DNA of 37,496 nucleotides from Zoogloea oleivorans (lineage in GTDB: Bacteria > Pseudomonadota > Gammaproteobacteria > Burkholderiales > Rhodocyclaceae): positions 1 through 37,496 of the forward strand of contig JAOAUC010000059.1 of the NCBI GenBank assembly GCA_030157785.1, in the 5' to 3' direction. A program made the translations under genes and the position numbers. Shown here in pieces: positions 33,003 through 37,496 of this stretch (its first letter is position 1; each line of letters opens with the position of its first letter). A model generated the notes under the pieces. The model worked only from the letters and a program-made list of their open reading frames with translations. It ran no database searches and was not told the DNA's origin.

Positions 33003-33149
33003 AACCCTTTCAGGCGGGGTTTGAAGGGGTTCAAGGCGGTTTTGAATGTTTGTTGTGCGGAGTTGAACGGGTTCATGCCCGATTCAAAGCGGTTCAACTC
33101 CGGGATGAACTTTTTCAAGGCCGGGTTGAAGTGGTTCAAGGCTGAGCCA
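33003..33149. repeat. Seven tandem 21-bp repeats encoding heptapeptides on both strands
   Basis: Seven imperfect 21-base units start at 33003, 33024, 33045, 33066, 33087, 33108 and 33129. The plus-strand consensus is about AAS-SGG-TTC-AAG-GCC-GGG-TTG, giving (N/K)xFxxxL heptapeptides. The minus strand gives N-x-F-x-x-x-L too (for example NHFNPAL, NPFNSAQ, NPFKPRL). Both frames are open: plus 32958-33188 (76 codons, TTG start) and minus 32951-33139 (62 codons, starting MNHFNPAL). No ribosome site is obvious on either strand. The periodicity is strict (no indels), which suggests selection or recent expansion of a coding heptad, or a structured DNA/RNA element. Confidence 0.75.
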
Positions 33150-33533
33150 GACAGAGAGAGCTTGTCGGAAGCGAGGGGCCTGACTTAGTGATTTCGCTGC
33201 ATGACGTCAGTCTGTCAAGGTTCGTCGCGCATGCCTCAAATTTCTGTCCTGCGGACTACGCTGAGAATTTAGTTCGTTGGGGATTCGGACGGAGTTGCCG
33301 GTCATGCCAATGCGTTAAAATAACGGCGACCGGCCAATTGCGGCCCATCGACGCCGGGTGCGCAACCCTGACGCTCTGGCACCTTTACTCCTTGCCCTTC
33401 CGTCTGGACTATTGATATACGCATACGGAAAGGCTGAAGGTATGCTGCCGATGAATCAATAAATTAACGCGGATTTTTTCTGTCCGTCCACTCTCATTTA
33501 ACCACTATTAATATTTCCACTTAACCAACACAC
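33150..33533. other. AT-richer intergenic region with a hairpin
   Basis: About 380 bases before the peptidase gene. A 75-codon frame (33188-33415) shows no family features. An inverted repeat GCCGGTC (33297-33303) / GACCGGC (33328-33334) encloses an inner CGTTA-AAA-TAACG stem (33313-33325). Sequence becomes clearly AT-rich from about 33410, which marks the left edge of the accessory block and should include the peptidase promoter. Confidence 0.45.
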
Positions 33534-34355
33534 ATGAGCGAAGCGAAAATTTTAGGTGAATCCTTTCTGGCTTTGCTTCACAGGCACATCATAAACATAA
33601 TGTGTTTTGATAGTGGCCCAGCGGCTTTAAGCGCCAACAATGGTAAGCGCGCCGTCTACAACTTCAGCGCTTTTATCGTTGAGGTCGGTGGTGCGTGGAT
33701 TGCCATCTCTGCAGGGCATATTTTTAGTCAATTGAAAATGGCCGTTGAGCACGGAGCAAAGCTGTCCGAATGGCACATCGATGACTCAATCGTTTCAACG
33801 CAACCAGAGCCACCCTACCCCATTGCGTTGGATATTGATCAAGACGTCCACTACATTTATAACGAGATACCCGGCATGGACTACGCCTATATAAAAATAA
33901 ACTCATTAGCTCGTGAAGCCCTTTCAAGGCAAGGAATTTGTGCTGTTCCTCAGTCCATTTGGGGGGCTGACGATATTGGAAATTTTTCGATGTGGCTGCT
34001 CATTGGGACCCCAACTAAGTTTTCCCATCTAGTCGAAGGAGATTCCTTCGAAAAAAATCATGCAACAATTCAGATTGATCGTGTCTATGACGCTCCAAGT
34101 GGATTGGTAGATACGGAGTTTGAACGTTTGTACGCAAAGATTTATTTTTCATCCGTGATGGGTCAAGAGGATGGCTTTGATATTGGAGGAATGAGTGGGG
34201 GGCCAATTTTTGGCTTGCGTCCGTCCACGGATAAGACCCCTTACGAATATAGGCTGATAGGCATTCAAAGCTCATGGAACAGTAAGGATCACGTGGCAAT
34301 ATGTGCAGCGTATCCATATTTAATGGCAATCGCTAGCCTTCTAGGCGATGCTTGA
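33534..34355 (+). CDS. Trypsin-like serine peptidase domain protein
   Basis: A 273-residue protein without a signal peptide. A chymotrypsin-fold triad can be read: His62 in AWIAISAGHIF (in place of TAAHC), Asp116 in MDYAYIKI (in place of DIALLKL) and Ser221 in GGMSGGPIFG (GxSGGP). The C-terminal strand YRLIGIQSSW also fits. The divergent His and Asp contexts make this a remote member, and activity is inferred. Cytosolic trypsin-like domains occur in several phage-defence systems. The DNA is AT-richer than the left part of the window. It is 86 bases upstream of the HEPN-like gene on the same strand, separated by a structured spacer, so operon membership is uncertain. Confidence 0.72.
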   Translation: MSEAKILGESFLALLHRHIINIMCFDSGPAALSANNGKRAVYNFSAFIVEVGGAWIAISAGHIFSQLKMAVEHGAKLSEWHIDDSIVSTQPEPPYPIALDIDQDVHYIYNEIPGMDYAYIKINSLAREALSRQGICAVPQSIWGADDIGNFSMWLLIGTPTKFSHLVEGDSFEKNHATIQIDRVYDAPSGLVDTEFERLYAKIYFSSVMGQEDGFDIGGMSGGPIFGLRPSTDKTPYEYRLIGIQSSWNSKDHVAICAAYPYLMAIASLLGDA

Positions 34356-34372
34356 ATGCCTGAACCATCGGC

Positions 34373-34430
34373 TAACCATTTTTCAGTCGACCGCCTTCGG
34401 CTGCGGCCGAACGCCGACGTTACGCTTCTT
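34373..34430. other. Structured spacer, attC-like but non-canonical
   Basis: The spacer carries GGCTAAC at its left and GTTACGC at its right, with GTCGACC and CGCCGAC inside and a central TTCGGC-TGCG-GCCGAA hairpin. This layout resembles an integron attC site, but R'' and R' pair at only five of seven positions and L' touches R' without a spacer. It could simply be a terminator for the peptidase gene. Confidence 0.3.
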
Positions 34431-34441
34431 CCGAGAAATTC

Positions 34442-35245
34442 ATGAGCGAAAGTTTTTCCCAACGCCACGGCTTTAGACAACTCTACGAAGTTCCGATTTC
34501 CATCAGAAACGATGCACCTGATGAGCTACGAGGAGAAATTGTTGAACTCGCCTATGAATGCGGCTTAAGCCCAACACCTCTACGCCTGATCGTCTGCAGA
34601 ACCTTCAGAAAACGACCTGACAAAAACAACTGGTCGGAATATCCAAACATAGATGGCGAACTACGATCTCTTATCGATAACTGCAATTGGTATCGCGTCT
34701 ACGACGCGATCGAAGCTATCGCCACATCCATGCGAGACATCCCCTTCTCGTATGACTACAATAAGTTCGAGACAAGTCTCAACGAATACTTTATCGAAAA
34801 TGGCATCGGTTGGCAGTTGGTCAAGGGAATGATTGAAGTACGTGGGGGGGAGATTTTCGAGAAGTCTACCCACCAAGCAACCGCCGATCTGCAGGAAGCG
34901 GGTCTTGGTACCGCCAGCAGCGAGCTTCAGGAGGCACTAAGGGATCTCTCCCGCCGCCCGGAGCCAGATATAACGGGGGCTATCCAGCATGCCATGGCAG
35001 CATTGGAGTGCGTAGCTCGGGCAGCGACGGGAGACTCAAGAGCTACCCTGGGAGATATCATGAAACGATATCGAGACCTTATGCCTAAGCCGCTCGATGA
35101 GGCCGTTACTAAGCTTTGGGGATTCGCGTCGGAGAACGCTAGACACATAAATGAAGGCCGCATTCCTGCCTTTGAAGAGGCGGAGTTGGTCGTAACAACG
35201 GTTGCAAGCTTATGCACATACCTCGCAAAAAAGAAAACGGCCTAA
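34442..35245 (+). CDS. AbiJ-NTD4/HEPN-like abortive-infection family protein
   Basis: A 267-residue soluble protein. Residues 1-130 (FSQRHGFRQLYEVPISIRND, YECGLSPTPLRLIVCRTFRK, WSEYPNIDGELRSLIDNCNW, NEYFIENGIGWQLV) resemble the AbiJ N-terminal domain 4. Residues ~155-262 (ELQEALRDLSRRPEPDITGA, IQHAMAALECVARAATGD, GFASENARHINEGRIPAFEE) resemble the attached HEPN-like helical domain. I rely on memory of the family. The canonical RNase motif RxxxxH of HEPN toxins is not clearly present. Members are linked to abortive phage infection. The stop (35245) directly abuts the next coding frame. Confidence 0.72.
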   Translation: MSESFSQRHGFRQLYEVPISIRNDAPDELRGEIVELAYECGLSPTPLRLIVCRTFRKRPDKNNWSEYPNIDGELRSLIDNCNWYRVYDAIEAIATSMRDIPFSYDYNKFETSLNEYFIENGIGWQLVKGMIEVRGGEIFEKSTHQATADLQEAGLGTASSELQEALRDLSRRPEPDITGAIQHAMAALECVARAATGDSRATLGDIMKRYRDLMPKPLDEAVTKLWGFASENARHINEGRIPAFEEAELVVTTVASLCTYLAKKKTA

Positions 35246-35266
35246 ATGGTTGGAGGAGGAGCGCTG

Positions 35267-35509
35267 GTGATAGATCTTGACCGAATCGAGTTTGAGGTGG
35301 AGTGCCCAAGGTGCAACTTTGGCACCAAGATTTTCTACAGGGAGGCACGACTTCGGGACGTACTCATATGTCGCGGATGTAAGGCCAACATTCAACTCGA
35401 CGACCGCATGAACGAATGCCGGAAAGCTCGACGGCAAGTCAACGCTGCCATGCAACAGCTTGAGGACGCACTGGCCAGTTTGAACACTACCTTTACTTTG
35501 AGGTTTTAA
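35267..35509 (+). CDS. Small zinc-ribbon protein
   Basis: An 80-residue protein with a rubredoxin-like zinc ribbon: CPRC near residue 14 and CRGC near 37, followed by a charged helix (MNECRKARRQVNAAMQQLED) likely to form a coiled coil. GTG 35267 is chosen because GGAGGAGG (35251-35258) lies eight bases before it; ATG 35246 is in frame but starts one base after the previous stop with no ribosome site of its own. The next gene starts immediately after the stop (TAA then ATG), so the pair is tightly coupled. It may be a nucleic-acid-binding or adaptor partner of the nuclease. Confidence 0.75.
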   Translation: MIDLDRIEFEVECPRCNFGTKIFYREARLRDVLICRGCKANIQLDDRMNECRKARRQVNAAMQQLEDALASLNTTFTLRF

Positions 35510-36487
35510 ATGGACTCCGCCTACCTTCAGCGAATTCGCTTCCAACTGCAAAAGCGGGTCCGCCGACTCAATTCATGCCCCCATTTCCTGTTCCACAGTT
35601 CGCTGGTGCAGTTTTGGAACTACCTTCAATCGCAATCTCTTACCTATGGCATCCTGGCCAGACTCGAGACGCAGGCAAAGCCTTACACTGATGAAATTGC
35701 AGCGATTACCACCAAGCACGAGATCGAGGAGTTCACCACTGAATCAGAGCAGTCTGCCTTTGTGTATCGAGTCGTTCAATACTGTGCGCAGCAACCTCTC
35801 GTCACTCACATGGGGCCGGAGGTCGAGATAGGTCTTGCAATCTCGAATGATCGCAAGCCAGATGAGGCGTTGAACCACTTTCGGGAGATCTTCCTTGAGC
35901 CTCTTTATGAGTACATGGATGACGCGCTTGACCAGCAAGGTGCGGTGCTCTCGTTGCTGCTCAAGTACAAGAGAAAGGTTGAATGGTTTGAGCGTGAGGC
36001 GCTGTCACAATTGGCCGCAGGTGATGAGCGGAAGTTGGCGAAGCACCTATATGCGTATTTGTTTGACCAAGGTCTGGACTTTCACATTGAGCCTCAATCG
36101 GCATCAGGGGAGGCAGATCTTGTAGCTCCCGAATTGGTTTTAGATGCGAAGGTATTCGATGGGACAAGGCGGGGTGTCCAGTACTTGGCAAGTGGCGTAC
36201 ACCAAGTACACACATATACCCGAGACTTCAATCAAGAGGTCGGTTATTTGGTTGTCTATAAGATTTGCCCAGAAACTATTGACTTCGCATTTTCATCTTC
36301 CGGCCAGCATGCCCCATATGTGACAGTTAGCGGCAAGACCATTTATATCTTTATCGTCGATATCTGCGAGTACGAGAAAAGCGCTTCGAAGCGCGGCGCA
36401 ATGAAGGTGCACACCGTGGAGCAAGGGTTCTTGGTGCGTACCGTGGAATCCATCGCAAACACCGACGAGAGCAGCCCAGCCATCTAG
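35510..36487 (+). CDS. Putative PD-(D/E)XK nuclease
   Basis: A 325-residue soluble protein. The C-terminal half carries a restriction-endonuclease-like motif: LDFHIEPQ (E194), then GEADLV (D203), eight residues, then VLDAKVF (D212-x-K214), followed by a helix with VQYLASGVHQVHTY and a strand VGYLVVYKI, as in PD-(D/E)XK folds. The first ~180 residues are helical and unrecognised. It is coupled without a gap to the zinc-ribbon gene and downstream of the AbiJ/HEPN-like gene. This supports a multi-gene defence or DNA-processing unit. Nuclease activity is inferred from the motif only. Confidence 0.75.
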   Translation: MDSAYLQRIRFQLQKRVRRLNSCPHFLFHSSLVQFWNYLQSQSLTYGILARLETQAKPYTDEIAAITTKHEIEEFTTESEQSAFVYRVVQYCAQQPLVTHMGPEVEIGLAISNDRKPDEALNHFREIFLEPLYEYMDDALDQQGAVLSLLLKYKRKVEWFEREALSQLAAGDERKLAKHLYAYLFDQGLDFHIEPQSASGEADLVAPELVLDAKVFDGTRRGVQYLASGVHQVHTYTRDFNQEVGYLVVYKICPETIDFAFSSSGQHAPYVTVSGKTIYIFIVDICEYEKSASKRGAMKVHTVEQGFLVRTVESIANTDESSPAI

Positions 36488-36702
36488 AGCCAACGCCTAT
36501 CAGACGCCTTTAACTTTCACCGAGAGCCCAACAGAATGCGGCCCATTGGGCAATCGGTTGTTTGACGTGAATTATCAAATAGCCTGGACGTCCGCTCAGG
36601 CCGAGCAGCCGACAGCCCCCCGGCGATGTTATGCCTCTGAGTAGAGAGCCCTCGCAGCCCCAATCCTGATTGATTTCAAGCTCGTGCCAAGCTTGTAAAC
36701 GC

Positions 36703-36731
36703 AAATGCGCCCGGGGACACCGGGCGCATTT
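36703..36731. terminator. Strong bidirectional stem-loop
   Basis: Perfect 12-bp arms AAATGCGCCCGG / CCGGGCGCATTT with loop GGACA. It lies 215 bases after the nuclease gene. The A/T ends give short T-runs in both directions, so it can terminate either strand. Confidence 0.8.
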
Positions 36732-36777
36732 AGAGACACTTGCAGTTTTCGACTTCAATGGGTTGTAGAGAAACAAT

Positions 36778-36791
36778 AAAGATATATCCTT
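36778..36791. promoter_or_regulatory. Operator-like palindrome, copy 1
   Basis: AAAGAT-AT-ATCCTT, a 14-base near-palindrome with one mismatch, preceded by AAACAAT. The same AAACAATAAAGAT block recurs 122 bases downstream. Confidence 0.4.
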
Positions 36792-36899
36792 AAATGCACA
36801 CAAGTCCATGATAATTAACAACGCTCTCAACACACTTAAAAATAAAGTTAGATCCTTGCATCCAATATAACTGCCTACTTTGACGAAGCATCAAACAAT

Positions 36900-36913
36900 A
36901 AAGATGTATCTTT
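36900..36913. promoter_or_regulatory. Operator-like palindrome, copy 2
   Basis: AAAGAT-GT-ATCTTT, a perfect palindrome around a two-base centre, again preceded by AAACAAT. A looser related stretch lies between the copies (36838-36857). No intact gene next to it explains it. Confidence 0.4.
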
Positions 36914-37047
36914 ACTTCACTCACCAAGAGCAAGTTGGTTTGCTCCCCGACTTTTCATTCCCCACTGACATCACCACCCGTAGCCTGGCCAACACGCTCC
37001 ACTTACCCCAGCCTGTCAGCGCGCAGCCCCCCTGCCCTGCTGGACCT

Positions 37048-37308
37048 TTAACCTGTCTGGGACCAGCGGAAGCCAACGTCGCTGAGGCGCTCATCCGACC
37101 TGTCGATGAAGCGGCTAGCGCCTGAAGATGCCTCACAACCCACCGCGCAGCACGCGGTCGACGCCCTCGGCGACCGGACGGCGATCTGCGGCCCCGATGG
37201 ATAATCGTCAAACCAGTCGGTGCGCCACTCGAACACGTTGCCAGGCATCTCGCACAGCCCCCACGAAAGCCGCCGGGCGACGAGCCACAGGCTAAATCCA
37301 CCGCTCAA
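37048..37308 (-). pseudogene. Formylglycine-generating enzyme/SUMF1 domain fragment, frameshifted
   Basis: On the minus strand, WGLCEMPGNVFEWRTDWFDD and YPSGP match the core of FGE-sulfatase/SUMF1 domains (WGLYDMxGNVWEW...DWY). The expected RVLRGGS motif appears only in another frame (VAEGVDRVLRGGL then stop, near 37135-37175). The closing SDERLSDVGFR returns in the original frame. So at least two compensating frameshifts are present, and the N-terminal part of the domain is missing upstream. It is most likely a dead remnant. Confidence 0.7.
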
Positions 37309-37496
37309 ATGACTCAGTCACTACATCGCGACGCCGCGTGACGATCCGGTGCAACTACCCGCCCGGCAGATGCCGCGCCCGACCGAGTACATGGCGGGCA
37401 TTCATATCACATGCATCGACCGGATGCTACGCTCACCAGCAGCGTAAGCGTCGTCCCAACCCCGTCTTGACGCCTCAGACCCTCAGCCTCTCCAGG

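Larger units (their letters stand above)
36732..37047. other. AT-rich gene-free region
   Basis: No supported gene; a plus-strand frame at 36880-37125 shows no family features. It contains the two AAAGAT-N2-ATCTTT palindromes. Composition contrasts with the GC-rich sequence from 37.0 kb on. Confidence 0.5.

Noticed and set aside
33003..33149. CRISPR array
   Set aside because: The 21-base units are contiguous without spacers and keep a codon phase; no cas genes are present.
33188..33415. 75-codon frame before the peptidase gene
   Set aside because: No family features, and it spans an inverted repeat; probably intergenic.

Overview
The window looks like a chromosomal segment of a betaproteobacterium, most likely Rhodocyclales (Zoogloea/Thauera/Azospira-like; this is inference). 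The reasons are high GC with strong G/C third positions, a betaproteobacterial cox gene cluster, CcoG, and a PepA-like peptidase. From about 28.5 kb, and most clearly from 33.2 to 37 kb, base composition becomes more AT-rich. The gene content there is accessory, which suggests acquired DNA.

Region by region: (1) 1-5.7 kb holds the aa3-type cytochrome c oxidase structural and assembly genes: the end of ctaD, a small membrane protein, ctaG, ctaE, an opposing DUF2909 gene, a SURF1 gene, a SCO-like thioredoxin-fold gene, ctaB and ctaA. (2) 5.7-9 kb, minus strand, holds an AhpD-like peroxidase-family gene and the allantoin-degradation genes puuE-alc-allA. (3) 9.1-16.5 kb holds an M17 aminopeptidase, an SbmA/YddA-type ABC exporter, a methyltransferase, a divergent HxlR regulator/qorB pair with a perfect palindromic operator, a zinc-independent MDR oxidoreductase and an RlmA-type rRNA methyltransferase. 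(4) 16.7-21.8 kb is a four-gene operon: a two-part MbnP-like lipoprotein, two tandem MbnH/MauG-like di-heme enzymes and a His-rich outer-membrane barrel. This is an expanded 'metallo-mystery pair' locus. (5) 21.9-27.9 kb, minus strand, holds a DMT exporter, DUF934, a siroheme nitrite/sulfite reductase, ccoG and a MocR-type regulator. (6) 27.9-32.9 kb holds a decayed PaaI thioesterase, a divergent SDR/LysR pair with a palindromic LysR box, DUF2256 plus an FeS cryptochrome/photolyase, and an unknown protein. (7) 33-36.5 kb begins with seven 21-bp repeats that read as heptapeptide repeats on both strands. They are followed by a trypsin-like peptidase, an AbiJ-NTD4/HEPN-like protein, a zinc-ribbon protein and a PD-(D/E)XK nuclease, together a candidate defence cassette. 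(8) 36.5-37.5 kb is gene-poor, with a strong terminator, two operator-like palindromes and a broken sulfatase-modifying-factor gene.

Two regions deserve most attention. The first is the MbnP/MbnH operon, because it has a duplicated enzyme with a gene-conversion-like tract and a substrate lipoprotein carrying an extra N-terminal half. The second is the 33.5-36.5 kb protease/HEPN/zinc-ribbon/nuclease group. I saw no tRNA, rRNA, CRISPR array or complete insertion sequence. All family assignments were made by eye from sequence motifs; no database search was run.
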